From Micrococcaceae bacterium RIT 802 (lineage in GTDB: Bacteria; Actinomycetota; Actinomycetes; Actinomycetales; Micrococcaceae): DNA of 64,000 bases. The stretch covers positions 1 to 64,000 of the forward strand of contig JAFEMX010000013.1 of NCBI GenBank assembly GCA_016892645.1. The letters are read 5' to 3'. The position numbers and the translations under genes were made by a program. Below are positions 56,639-64,000 of the stretch, one piece after another. Below the pieces are notes generated by a model. The model was not told the origin of the DNA. It was given only the letters and a program-made list of their open reading frames with translations, and did not search any database. The first letter of the stretch is position 1; each line of letters begins with the position of its first letter.

Positions 56639-57486
56639 GTTTGGTGTACGGACTGCTCCTGGGCCTGGGCAGCCTCTTGGTCTGGCAGGCATGCTGGACC
56701 GAACCTGCAAAACCCGAAAAGGTACGGAAGCGCCGGATCGAGACCTTGCTGCTCCACGCGGGTCTGGACAAGGTCAGCGTCGGCGGTTTCATCTCGGCGA
56801 TGGTCATTTGCTTCCTCCTGATTGCCGTCATCGTCTTCGTCGTGACCTTGTCACCCCTGATTGCAGTGATCTTCGGTGCCTTTGGGGCAACTCTTCCGAT
56901 CTTGGTAGTTCGCTGGCGCGCGGCCAAACGTGCAGCCGCCCTCCGCGAACAATGGCCCGACGTCGTGGACCATCTTCGCTCCGCCATACGGGCCGGGCTT
57001 TCGCTCCCCGAGGCGCTGATCCAATTGGGGACCCAGGGGCCGGAACCGCTGAGGCCAGCATTCGTGGATTTCGGGCTGGATTACCGGGCGACGTCACGTT
57101 TTGACGAGGCAATAGAGCGGTTGAGGTACCGGTTGGCGGATCCCGTGGCGGACAAGATCATTGCGGCGCTGATGATCACCCGCGACGTCGGGGGATCCGA
57201 TCTCGGTGAGATGCTGGGGACCCTGGGCGGATTCTTGCGTGACAGCGCGAGGACACGTGGTGAACTCGAAGCCAGACAGTCCTGGACCGTTAATGCCGCG
57301 CGCCTTGCAGTTGCAGCCCCCTGGGTGATCCTGCTTCTCATGTCCACCCAGCCCCAGGCTGTCGAAGCATATTCCACATTGAGTGGAGCATTCGTGCTCC
57401 TGGCGGGACTATTTATCTCGTTCGTGTGTTATCGGATCATGCTGGGCATCGGGTCGCTGCCCAGCGAAGAAAGGATCCTCAAGTGA
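56635..57486 (+). CDS. tadB: Tad pilus inner-membrane protein TadB
   Basis: A 283-residue T2SSF-domain protein with an N-terminal helix, a pair ISAMVICFLLIAVIVFVVTL / LIAVIFGAFGATLPILVVRW and C-terminal helices. The cytoplasmic GspF region reads WPDVVDHLRSAIRAGLSLPE. Coupled to tadA (ATGA) and to tadC (GTGA). Confidence 0.9.
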   Translation: MSLVYGLLLGLGSLLVWQACWTEPAKPEKVRKRRIETLLLHAGLDKVSVGGFISAMVICFLLIAVIVFVVTLSPLIAVIFGAFGATLPILVVRWRAAKRAAALREQWPDVVDHLRSAIRAGLSLPEALIQLGTQGPEPLRPAFVDFGLDYRATSRFDEAIERLRYRLADPVADKIIAALMITRDVGGSDLGEMLGTLGGFLRDSARTRGELEARQSWTVNAARLAVAAPWVILLLMSTQPQAVEAYSTLSGAFVLLAGLFISFVCYRIMLGIGSLPSEERILK

Positions 57487-58424
57487 GCCCCGGAATCGCC
57501 TGGGGACTGGCCCTCGGACTGCTCTTGGGGGCCGGGCTCTGGTTGAGCTTCGTCAGGCTTCCCGCCTTGCGCCGAGTGACGTTCGCCGACCGCATTGCCG
57601 GACAGCTCCGATCGGGTAAGGAGCCCTCCGGAGCCAGGGTCGGGCAAGTGGCAGCCGAGTCGCCCTTGGGGCCGCTGGTCAAGATTATGTGGCCGGTCCT
57701 GAAGGATCTCGTATCCATGTTGAACCGTTTCAATCCGGCCGGCGGCGGCTTGCAGCAGCGATTGCAGCGCGCCGGTCTCGATATGAGCATTACTGAGTTC
57801 CGCATATCGCAATTAACCTATGCGGGTGCCGGTCTGCTGGTGGGAAGCCTTTTGATCGCCGCTTCCGTGGCCGGCGGAACATTCAACGGGCTTCTCTCGA
57901 TTATGATCCTCATCGTTTCTGCCTTGGCGGGGTATATCTTCCGAGAGTGGCACCTGACCGAACAGGGCACAAAACGCAGCCGCCGTATCTTGGGACAGTT
58001 TCCCAGTATTGCTGAGCTCATAGCATTGGCCGTGGCAGCGGGGGAGAGCACCGTTGGCGCCATTGAACGAGTATGCAACTCCTCGCAGGGGGACCTGCCG
58101 GATGAATTCAATGCGTTGCTGGCGGACATCCGGTCCGGAATGCCCATGACCACTGCCTTTCGTCACATGGCCAAGCGTCTCGATCTGAATGCCATGACGA
58201 GATTTGTCGATGCAATCACTGTCGCTTCGGAGCGGGGAACGCCGTTGGCGGAGGTCATGAAGGCGCAGGCGCAAGATGTCCGAGACGCAGCAAAACGCGA
58301 ACTCATGGAGACAGCCGGACGCAAGGAGATCAGCATGATGATTCCCGTGGTGTTTGGGATCCTTCCGCTAACCATTGTCTTCGCGGTATATCCGGGCCTG
58401 TCGCTCATCGACATGAACCTGTAG
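57483..58424 (+). CDS. tadC: Tad pilus inner-membrane protein TadC
   Basis: A 313-residue T2SSF-domain protein. N-terminal helix GIAWGLALGLLLGAGLW, mid helices around LTYAGAGLLVGSLLIAASVA, the conserved GEMTVGAIERVC-like region (AAGESTVGAIERVCNSSQGD) and the C-terminal IPVVFGILPLTIVFAVYPGL. GTG start overlaps the tadB stop. The pilin gene normally follows. Confidence 0.9.
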   Translation: MSPGIAWGLALGLLLGAGLWLSFVRLPALRRVTFADRIAGQLRSGKEPSGARVGQVAAESPLGPLVKIMWPVLKDLVSMLNRFNPAGGGLQQRLQRAGLDMSITEFRISQLTYAGAGLLVGSLLIAASVAGGTFNGLLSIMILIVSALAGYIFREWHLTEQGTKRSRRILGQFPSIAELIALAVAAGESTVGAIERVCNSSQGDLPDEFNALLADIRSGMPMTTAFRHMAKRLDLNAMTRFVDAITVASERGTPLAEVMKAQAQDVRDAAKRELMETAGRKEISMMIPVVFGILPLTIVFAVYPGLSLIDMNL

Positions 58425-58479
58425 GGGCCAAGAGCGGCTTGGCACACGAAATCGAAACCATCCAAGAGAGCAGGACAAA

Positions 58480-58632
58480 ATGAAGAACACATGGAACAGA
58501 GCTGCTGCCTTCGGAATGACGGCAACACTGATCTGCCTGTCACACGTCAGTGGACTGGGACGGCGCATCCGTGAGGACGAGCGAGGGGATGTCCCAGGAT
58601 GGGTCATGATCACGTTCATGAATAGGGCCTGA
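58480..58632 (+). pseudogene. Tad pilin-like gene truncated by a mobile element
   Basis: A 50-residue frame begins MKNTWNRAAAFGMTATLICL 55 bp after tadC with AGGA upstream. REDERGDVPGWVMITFM is the conserved start of the actinobacterial Tad pilin-like family, which normally continues into a hydrophobic helix (after VPGWVLITLM comes TAGLV-type sequence, from memory). Here it continues NRA and stops, and the recombinase C-terminus begins 15 bp later. I interpret it as a 5' fragment cut by insertion. It could instead be a short real gene; the loss of the helix argues against that. Confidence 0.72.
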
Positions 58633-58646
58633 TGTCACCCACGGGT
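58600..58646. other. Candidate left attachment site (attL) of the element
   Basis: The homology to pilin ends around 58620, just before the stop of the truncated frame, and the integrase gene stops at 58647. Large serine integrases commonly sit next to their att site. Only a 2-bp core is expected, so the exact crossover cannot be placed from one junction. Confidence 0.5.
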
Positions 58647-60074
58647 TCACCGGAGCGTTGGCGGGTCTTCCCAGAGTCCGGCTACGGCGACTTGTGAGCG
58701 TGGCCGTCCGGGTTTGACCAGGACGGGATGGATGAGCCGGGTGAGCATGTCGCGGCGTACCTCGACGGGGAGGGTGTCCCAGTTGGCTAGCAGGTCCGGG
58801 ACGATGGCGGCGGGTGGCTTGGTTTCGGCGACGGCGAGCTGGCGCAGCTGGGCTTCGGTGGTGTTGATCTCGGTTTTGGTTTGGTCGCGGAGGCGTTCGT
58901 AGGAGTCCTGGGGGATTGTGCCGTCGACGAGTTTCAGGGTGAGGTTGTCCATGCGGGCGCCGAGCCTGACGAGCTTCCGCCGCAGGGTCGCTTCCTGGTT
59001 GGTGGCCCCGGTCTTGGGTTTCGGTGTCGGTAGGTCTTGGGCGGCGCGGGTGATGTCGTTGGCGATGCCTTGCAGCCATTCCTGGACGGCGTCCTCGACG
59101 ACGGTGGTGGTGACGTATCCTCCGGTGTGGGCGCGTTTCTCGTTGGCGGCCTTGCACCGGTACTTCGCGGTCTTCCCGGTGCCGAATAGGCCGGCGTTCA
59201 TGGGGGATCCGCAGGCGCAGCGGATGAGCCCGGAGAGCAGGTACTCGGACCGTTCCGTCCGTCGGGACACGCGCCGGGTTTCCCGGCGTGCCAGGTACTC
59301 CTCGAACTCCGCGTGGGTGATGACGGGTTCGTGTGCGCCGGGAATGCGCTCGCCGTGGCGGGTGATGTAGCCGGCGCCGAAGCCCTGGTCGAGGATGCGG
59401 CGGATGGTGCGTGCGGACCAGAGTCCGTCGCCGGAGGGTCCGTACCCGGTGACGGGTCGTGTTGGGCCGTCGTTGGCCCACCGGACGAGCGAATAGACGG
59501 ATGCCCCGGCGTTGTACCTCCGGTACATTTGCGCGAGCACAGGGCCGCTCACAGGGTCTGGGGTGAACCCTTCTGCCCGGGTGTACTGGTAGCCGAAGCG
59601 CGGTTTCCCGTTGGCGGGTAGTCCCTGGTTGACGCGGCGGGCGTGGGATTCCTTCCACACGTCGCCGATGCGCTCGGATTCGAAGGCGGCGAATTCGGTG
59701 AGCATACCGCGTGCGAGGCGGCCGGTGCTGGTGGAGACGTCGAGTGGTTCGGTGGCTGATTCGATGCGGCCGCCGGCGGTCTCGACCTTGTCCGCGGCGA
59801 CGGCCCAGTCGAGCCGGGATCGGGAGAGCCGGGACCACTTCCACAGCACGATGACGTCCGCGGTGCCGTCCTCGATCATGGCCATGACCCGCAGCACGGC
59901 GGGCCGCTTCCATGTCCGCCCACTGATCCCCGGATCCGACTCGACCGCTACGACGTCGTAGCCCTGCTGCTTGGCGTAGGCGCGGCCGGCGGTCTCCTGC
60001 AGCTCGAGGCTGATCGATTCCTCCCGCGCCACGGACTGCCGCAGGTACAGTACTGCCTTCGGCTTACCGGCCAT
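58647..60074 (-). CDS. Large serine recombinase/integrase
   Basis: A 475-residue large serine recombinase. Resolvase domain 1-150: KAVLYLRQSVAREESISLEL with the nucleophile Ser near residue 14, VIVLWKWSRLSRSRLDW and TEFAAFESERIGDVWKESHA. Recombinase domain NGKPRFGYQYTRAEGFTPDP, zinc-ribbon IRCACGSPMNAGLFGTG with later Cys in KYRCKAANE, and a coiled-coil tail. GGGGGAAG precedes the ATG. It resembles phage phiC31/Bxb1-type integrases and sits at one end of the accessory DNA. Confidence 0.92.
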   Translation of the reverse strand: MAGKPKAVLYLRQSVAREESISLELQETAGRAYAKQQGYDVVAVESDPGISGRTWKRPAVLRVMAMIEDGTADVIVLWKWSRLSRSRLDWAVAADKVETAGGRIESATEPLDVSTSTGRLARGMLTEFAAFESERIGDVWKESHARRVNQGLPANGKPRFGYQYTRAEGFTPDPVSGPVLAQMYRRYNAGASVYSLVRWANDGPTRPVTGYGPSGDGLWSARTIRRILDQGFGAGYITRHGERIPGAHEPVITHAEFEEYLARRETRRVSRRTERSEYLLSGLIRCACGSPMNAGLFGTGKTAKYRCKAANEKRAHTGGYVTTTVVEDAVQEWLQGIANDITRAAQDLPTPKPKTGATNQEATLRRKLVRLGARMDNLTLKLVDGTIPQDSYERLRDQTKTEINTTEAQLRQLAVAETKPPAAIVPDLLANWDTLPVEVRRDMLTRLIHPVLVKPGRPRSQVAVAGLWEDPPTLR

Positions 60075-60103
60075 GGTCTTCCCCCTGGTTCATTCGCTTG
60101 TGG

Positions 60104-60511
60104 TCAGTCTTGTGCGGCGGCGCGGACGTGTTCAAGGTGCCGCAGGTCCTCTGGGGACAACGCGGCCAGCCGGTCCAGCAGGACGTCCTCGGTCACCCAG
60201 AGCTCGTCGGCCAGCTCGTCCAGCCCTCGTGCCCACGGCACCTCCGCCAGCAGCCGCTCCCAAGCGATCAACCGGCGTGCGGCCGCCTCGCGGACCTGCC
60301 GCTCCACCGCCACCGACTGACAACCCCGATGCCCGTGCTCCAGGTGCACCATCTCGTGCACCAGCACAGACCGCCGCTCACGCTGCGACAGCCCCGGGTC
60401 AATCCAGATACGGCGCTCGCCGTCGGTGGCCGCCGGGATGCCCGGCGCGGGCCGGGCCCAGATGACGATGACGTGCGCCAGATGACGCAACTCCCCCCAA
60501 GGATGGAACAT
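60104..60511 (-). CDS. ImmA/IrrE family metallopeptidase
   Basis: A 135-residue zinc peptidase with RRSVLVHEMVHLEHGH (HExxH) and a downstream Glu in VERQVREAAARRLIAWERLL. In ICEBs1 ImmA cleaves the immunity repressor when DNA is damaged. No separate repressor gene is next to it. The ATG is 1 nt from a 20-bp palindrome whose TATGTT could be a -10 6 nt before the start, so a leaderless, tightly repressed mRNA is likely. Confidence 0.85.
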   Translation of the reverse strand: MFHPWGELRHLAHVIVIWARPAPGIPAATDGERRIWIDPGLSQRERRSVLVHEMVHLEHGHRGCQSVAVERQVREAAARRLIAWERLLAEVPWARGLDELADELWVTEDVLLDRLAALSPEDLRHLEHVRAAAQD

Positions 60512-60512
60512 G

Positions 60513-60532
60513 GATAGAACATATGTTCTATC
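60513..60532. promoter_or_regulatory. Perfect 20-bp operator palindrome, SOS-box-like
   Basis: GATAGAACAT followed by its exact inverse ATGTTCTATC. The core GAAC-ATAT-GTTC equals the Gram-positive LexA box (GAAC-N4-GTTC). It covers the -10-like TATGTT of the immA promoter. LexA or an element-encoded repressor should bind it. Confidence 0.75.
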
Positions 60533-60713
60533 TCACGCATGAAGCCAGTGCTACGCCAGGCAAGACAAGATGTCCGGACGGGTCGGTAACCTTCGGCGGC
60601 ATCCAAGCTGGCGGAGCGCCCATTTGAGGGTCCCGATCGCTGGCTACGGCTACGACTAGACTTGCCTATGATTGAAAGCTTCTCCGGGCAAAGAGCTGGA
60701 AGGAAACTAGAAG

Positions 60714-61595
60714 GTGGATGTTGCCGTTCGGCAAATCAAGGGGGCCAGTCCGCTCCGATACCCCGGCGGTAAATCCGCCCTAACGGACTTCATAGCCGAG
60801 ATTATCGATTCCCTTTGCCTCGATGATGCTACGTATGTCGAACCGTATGCCGGTGGCGCCGGAGCCGCCTTGGCGCTTTTGGATCGGGGAGCAGTGGCCA
60901 AGGTGGTCATAAATGACTTGGATCCAGCAATCTATTCGTTCTGGGAAGCCGTCGTTAACCACAATGAATCGTTCCTGGAGTTATTCGATTCCGTGCCAAT
61001 AACGCTTGATGAATGGGACCGACAAAAGGCGATCTACAGGGTCAAGGATGTGGGTGACCCAGTGTCGTTGGGCTTCGCCACGTACTTCTTGAATCGGACA
61101 AACAGGTCAGGAGTCCTGAACGCTGGGGTGATCGGTGGCCGTCAACAAGCCGGCGCCTATAGGGTCGGGGCTAGGTTCAATAAGGAAGCCCTGCGGCCTC
61201 GTTTAGCGTGGATCGGAGAGAAGCGCGAGCACATCAAGGTAACTAACGTGGACGGGTTGCAGTGCATTGAGGCGAATATCGGAAGGCCTGGGACCTTCAT
61301 TTACGCTGATCCGCCGTACTTCGATAAAGGAAGTTACCTTTATTTGAACGCGTTTGGGCCCGACGACCACAAGTGCCTAGCGGCTCTACTCCGCTGCTAT
61401 CCGACAGCTCCTTGGCTCCTCAGCTACGATTTGGCCCCAGAGATAGTCAAGCTTTACACGGAATTTAGCCAGAGGCCGCTGGCGCTCAATTACTCGGCTC
61501 ACAGGACGGGAACAATGAATGAGCTCGTCGTTGTCTCCAAAGCGGTCGCTCCGCTAGTCGGCCAGTTTGATTTTTCTATTCCTGTGCAACCTTGA
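60714..61595 (+). CDS. DNA adenine methylase (N6-adenine, D12 class)
   Basis: A 293-residue alpha-class N6-adenine DNA methyltransferase. Motif X SPLRYPGGKSALTDFIAEII, motif I TYVEPYAGGAGAALALLDRG, motif IV ADPPYFDKGSYLYLNAFG, and FATYFLNRTNRSGVLNAGVI. The family includes Dam/M.DpnII; the recognition site is unknown. Lower GC and different codon use than the host genes. Its 3' end overlaps that of the opposing nuclease-like gene by 20 bp. Confidence 0.9.
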   Translation: MDVAVRQIKGASPLRYPGGKSALTDFIAEIIDSLCLDDATYVEPYAGGAGAALALLDRGAVAKVVINDLDPAIYSFWEAVVNHNESFLELFDSVPITLDEWDRQKAIYRVKDVGDPVSLGFATYFLNRTNRSGVLNAGVIGGRQQAGAYRVGARFNKEALRPRLAWIGEKREHIKVTNVDGLQCIEANIGRPGTFIYADPPYFDKGSYLYLNAFGPDDHKCLAALLRCYPTAPWLLSYDLAPEIVKLYTEFSQRPLALNYSAHRTGTMNELVVVSKAVAPLVGQFDFSIPVQP

Positions 61596-62640
61596 GAGCC
61601 TTGCTGAACCAACGAAGTGCCATTCTTGCGCACCTTCCAAATTCGCCCGTCTCGTAGCGTGATGCCGACGCGTGTGCTGCTGACAATTCGGTAAGTCTCA
61701 GGCGGTCGATTATGAGTCCCATGTCGCCTTCCAAGTTGTACGCGGCATTGATTGCGGATTCGTCGAAGGCGTATGTTGTGTCTTCGGAAATTGTGTCGTG
61801 TCCCACTCTTGGTATGAAGAGTGCATGGATTGATTGCGACGATTGGCCTCGTGTGAAGAATGGGTCATATCGTCGTTTATTGCCGTTGATCGGTTTGGCT
61901 TCCCAGTTGGCCCCACTGGCGACTTGCCCCAACAGGACTAGACCGGGCGGACGACCGTCGAGAAAGGACCTCCAAGCAACGATGTCGATCCCCCCGTCTT
62001 TGACGTATTCGTTGACTCCTGGAGGCCGCTTTTCTACAGCGACCCCAAGCCCAGAAACTGTCACGAGGTCTTTGACCGCATCGAGCATTTGTCGGCTATC
62101 CGGGCGCGGCCACCCCATCCAATAGGCTCTACCACCTACAAGCTCGGCGGCGTTGATGTACGCCACGGCTTGGAACGCGTCAGCCATCTCCCTCTTGAGG
62201 TCATCTCCAAGGTGGTCCTTCAGTAGTTCCGACCGTGCTGCCGTCATCAGTAGGCAGGTCAGATAGCACATATGCGCGAGTGCTTCACGTCGGCCGGCCG
62301 ACGGCCGCCTGGTCAAGTGCCAAGAGTTGAATTGGGCCACGACTTGAAATGGATACAGTTCGCCCAAGGCCCTTTGCCGGAATAGCAACTCCTCGTAGAC
62401 CCTATCTGCCAGAGCCTCGGAGGCGGCATCTGTGATTTCCGGATCCGTTCCACCGAAATCGAAACCCATCTCAGCATCGAATTCGTCGACTTCGTCAGGC
62501 TCCCCGCCGTCCTCCTCCAGAATGTCCTGGGATCCGAGTAGTTCTGCTCGCGTGAGGCGCCTGCGCCCGCTGGCAACCTGCAGTTCCACCCAGTCGGCCG
62601 ATCGCGCCCTTGTGGCTTGGGGGCTGAATGCGTCAATCAT
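61576..62640 (-). CDS. Uncharacterised protein with possible PD-(D/E)xK-like nuclease motif
   Basis: A 354-residue protein I do not recognise as a named family. A helical N-terminal part (EALADRVYEELLFRQRALGE) is followed by an alpha/beta region with VNEYVKDGGIDIVAWRSFLD and PPGLVLLGQVASGANWEAKP. The Asp of GIDIVAW, a strand and Gln plus Lys (QxxSGxNWxxK) could be a variant PD-(D/E)xK core (inference). It overlaps the upstream ParB-domain gene by 8 bp, so they are coupled, and is convergent with an adenine methylase. Confidence 0.7.
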   Translation of the reverse strand: MIDAFSPQATRARSADWVELQVASGRRRLTRAELLGSQDILEEDGGEPDEVDEFDAEMGFDFGGTDPEITDAASEALADRVYEELLFRQRALGELYPFQVVAQFNSWHLTRRPSAGRREALAHMCYLTCLLMTAARSELLKDHLGDDLKREMADAFQAVAYINAAELVGGRAYWMGWPRPDSRQMLDAVKDLVTVSGLGVAVEKRPPGVNEYVKDGGIDIVAWRSFLDGRPPGLVLLGQVASGANWEAKPINGNKRRYDPFFTRGQSSQSIHALFIPRVGHDTISEDTTYAFDESAINAAYNLEGDMGLIIDRLRLTELSAAHASASRYETGEFGRCARMALRWFSKALKVAQE

Positions 62641-63724
62641 TCTGCTGCAGGGCCCCCTCGGAGTTGGAGTCCCGAGCGCGCTTGTACCGCCGCTCCACCT
62701 GCGAGGCTATGACGTCGACATTCTCGAAGACGTCTTTGACGTTCTGCCTTACATCCGGGTCGCCCTCGTAGCTACTTAGGATCTTCATGGCATCAATAGA
62801 CGCGCTTCGAAGTCGTCGGATGGCTTTGGCAAAGACGTCTGCTTTGTCCTCTACCATCTCGTAGGCGACCCTTAACTCGCCGTCGTCAGCTAGTGCGTCT
62901 AAAGCTCGGGGGTTGCCGAGCACGGCTACTAGCTTGCCCAGGTCCGGATTTTGGGTCCGTACGACGGCTGCTTTTGAACCCTGCCCATACAGCCACGTCA
63001 TGAACTGTTTGAGTTCAGGAGCCTTATCTTCCGGAACTGATTCGCTGGTGAGGATTTGTGACACCGGCGCTTCGATTCCCAGGTAGCGTCGGACGCTCGG
63101 AGAAGGCAGGGCCGTGTACAAGTGCGAAAAGTAGAGATTGCGCTTCTCAATGTCCCGCCTGTCAAAGCCATGGTCCTCGGCGGCGCGCAGAACGGCGTAT
63201 GCATTCACCAATCGCGTTACAGTGCTGTGGCTATCGCCGAGCTTGCTGCTTATCTCATCGATGTCACGCGTTTCTCGGTACCAGTCATGGGCGAATCGGG
63301 CCTTTGCGTAGGAGTCCCACTTGAAAGCACCGTTGATGTGTTTAAATCCGATGAACTCTCGGGCAGTAGTACGGTCGGGAACGACATTTACGGTGATCGC
63401 TTCAGGCTCTGAGCCAGCGTTCCTATCTTCGGGCGGGGTAAGGCCTGTGAGTTCCTGTAGCCGCGGATCTCGAATAACCTTCAGTGCTGCCAGGCGACGG
63501 TTGCCCTCGATGACGGTCCCGTCTGGAAGGGCGATCAGCGGCTCGTAGTTAATCCAGCCGGAGTTCGATATCGAATTGACTAGTTCACTGAGGTCAGCAA
63601 CCTCGGCGAGCTCCAATAGAGCGCTGTCCTGGTTCTCCGCAACCCGATCCGGCATTCGCGGGTTTCGGGGATCCAGCAGGAGATCTGAGACATTTCGCGT
63701 TTCAAGATTCATTTCCTGGGTCAA
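62633..63724 (-). CDS. ParB N-terminal (nuclease/CTPase-like) domain protein
   Basis: A 363-residue protein. The ParB/Srx fold is shown by NVSDLLLDPRNPRMPDRVAE, LVNSISNSGWINYEPLIALP and GTVIEGNRRLAALKVIRDPR; a helix-turn-helix may lie in DIDEISSKLGDSHSTVTRLV. The C-terminal 150 residues are helical and unlike plasmid ParB. TTG 63724 is chosen: GAGGG lies 6 bp upstream and the TTG overlaps the stop of the preceding gene (TTGA). ATG 63712 has its site too close. There is no parA here, so partition is doubtful; ParB-like domains also occur in defence operons. Confidence 0.8.
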   Translation of the reverse strand: MTQEMNLETRNVSDLLLDPRNPRMPDRVAENQDSALLELAEVADLSELVNSISNSGWINYEPLIALPDGTVIEGNRRLAALKVIRDPRLQELTGLTPPEDRNAGSEPEAITVNVVPDRTTAREFIGFKHINGAFKWDSYAKARFAHDWYRETRDIDEISSKLGDSHSTVTRLVNAYAVLRAAEDHGFDRRDIEKRNLYFSHLYTALPSPSVRRYLGIEAPVSQILTSESVPEDKAPELKQFMTWLYGQGSKAAVVRTQNPDLGKLVAVLGNPRALDALADDGELRVAYEMVEDKADVFAKAIRRLRSASIDAMKILSSYEGDPDVRQNVKDVFENVDVIASQVERRYKRARDSNSEGALQQND

Positions 63725-63999
63725 TTGTCGCCCTCAATCTCTTGTGATTCTTCGCCGGCTGCGCCATGCGATTCGTCGAACCGATCGCGGTCCGTCTTGA
63801 AATTCGGATGCGCCGCCAATGTCTCGATCGGCGGCACTTCATCGTCCTGGTCATCGGTCTGCGACTGGACAATCGGGGCAAAAGAAAAGCCCGTCTTCTG
63901 TCCCGAGATAACACCACGGCTACGTCGAGCCTCACCCGCAGCGCGCTCGCCGGATGGATTCGCTTCTGGTTGTTCCTGGTCGTCATGGTTCGCCTCGCC
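63721..63999 (-). CDS. Acidic hydrophilic protein, C-terminal part (runs off window)
   Basis: The minus-strand frame is open from the right edge (position 63999) to TGA at 63723-63721: 92 residues including GQKTGFSFAPIVQSQTDDQD and IETLAAHPNFKTDRDRFDE. It is acidic and probably disordered. Overlap with the ParB start (TTGA) shows they belong to one operon. N-terminus and function are outside the window. A competing frame, 63702-63986, is Arg-rich and looks like a shadow. Confidence 0.7.
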   Translation of the reverse strand, partial: GEANHDDQEQPEANPSGERAAGEARRSRGVISGQKTGFSFAPIVQSQTDDQDDEVPPIETLAAHPNFKTDRDRFDESHGAAGEESQEIEGDN

Positions 64000-64000
64000 T

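Noticed and set aside
58647-60074. Serine recombinase as a transposon resolvase or IS607-type transposase
   Set aside because: Its length of 475 residues, recombinase and zinc-ribbon domains and position at a gene disruption fit a phage/ICE integrase better.
60268-60606. Minus-strand frame covering the SOS-like palindrome
   Set aside because: It overlaps the ImmA gene in another frame and shows no domain; the HExxH frame is the real one.
62633-63724. ParB gene as part of a plasmid partition system
   Set aside because: No ParA, parS-like repeat or replication gene is adjacent within the window; the C-terminal half differs from partition ParB.
63702-63986. Arg-rich 94-residue minus-strand frame at the right edge
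   Set aside because: A different frame on the same strand is open to the edge, is acidic and overlaps the ParB start in a TTGA, so the Arg-rich frame is its shadow.

Overview
This window is a high-GC chromosomal segment from an actinobacterium, most likely an Arthrobacter-like member of the Micrococcales. The lineage markers are mycothione reductase, GarA, WhiB1, a PASTA kinase of the PknL type, a class II DAHP synthase and a two-component Tad pilus membrane pair (TadB/TadC). Gene order also matches other actinobacteria from memory: TPR/HAD/tlyA/nadK/recN/pyrG/nudix/xerD and parA/scpA/scpB/rluB/cmk/der follow the Rv1691-Rv1713 order of Mycobacterium tuberculosis, garA/merR/DUF151/merR follows Rv1827-Rv1830, and pknL/aroG/plsC/fadD15 follows the Rv2176-Rv2187 region.

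Layout. 1-10.1 kb: a conserved plus-strand housekeeping run (a TPR protein with Arg/Gly-rich repeats, glycerol-phosphate-type HAD phosphatase, TlyA, NAD kinase, RecN, CTP synthase, two Nudix hydrolases, XerD). 10.1-23.5 kb: a metabolic block. It holds a methylcitrate operon (gntR-prpD-prpB-prpC, minus strand) with a divergent propionyl-CoA synthetase, an acyl-AMP ligase/ketosynthase pair, and a CitAB-type two-component system divergent from dctA. 23.7-30.5 kb: chromosome segregation and core genes (parA, scpAB, rluB, tyrA, cmk, der), then tRNA-Pro(GGG). 30.9-33.5 kb: garA, ftsR-like merR, a bifunctional nuclease and a second merR. 33.5-45.5 kb: orphan ParA, pyruvate carboxylase, an EspI-like MinD ATPase, mycothione reductase, a cupin, FadD15-type ligase, glucokinase, a membrane protein and an esterase. 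45.6-50.6 kb: acyltransferase, DAHP synthase, PknL-like kinase, WhiB1. 50.9-58.4 kb: a small membrane protein, a large FHA/FtsK-type (EssC/EccC-like) ATPase, and divergent tadA-tadB-tadC.

At about 58.6 kb the locus changes character. The reading frame after tadC starts as an actinobacterial Tad pilin-like protein but stops right after the conserved GDVPGWV segment, and a large serine recombinase begins (its C-terminus) 15 bp further on. From there to the right edge the DNA is visibly lower in GC and carries accessory genes: an ImmA-type metallopeptidase behind a perfect 20-bp palindrome, a DNA adenine methylase, a protein with a possible PD-(D/E)xK-like nuclease motif, a ParB-domain protein and the end of an acidic protein. 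I read this as the left end of an integrative element (prophage or ICE) inserted into the pilin gene. The element carries a possible, undescribed modification/restriction-like cassette. This interpretation is inference; the right end lies outside the window.

Many starts fit a leaderless pattern (TAnnnT followed 6-8 nt later by GTG). Most long antisense reading frames in the window are GC-driven shadows and were left out.
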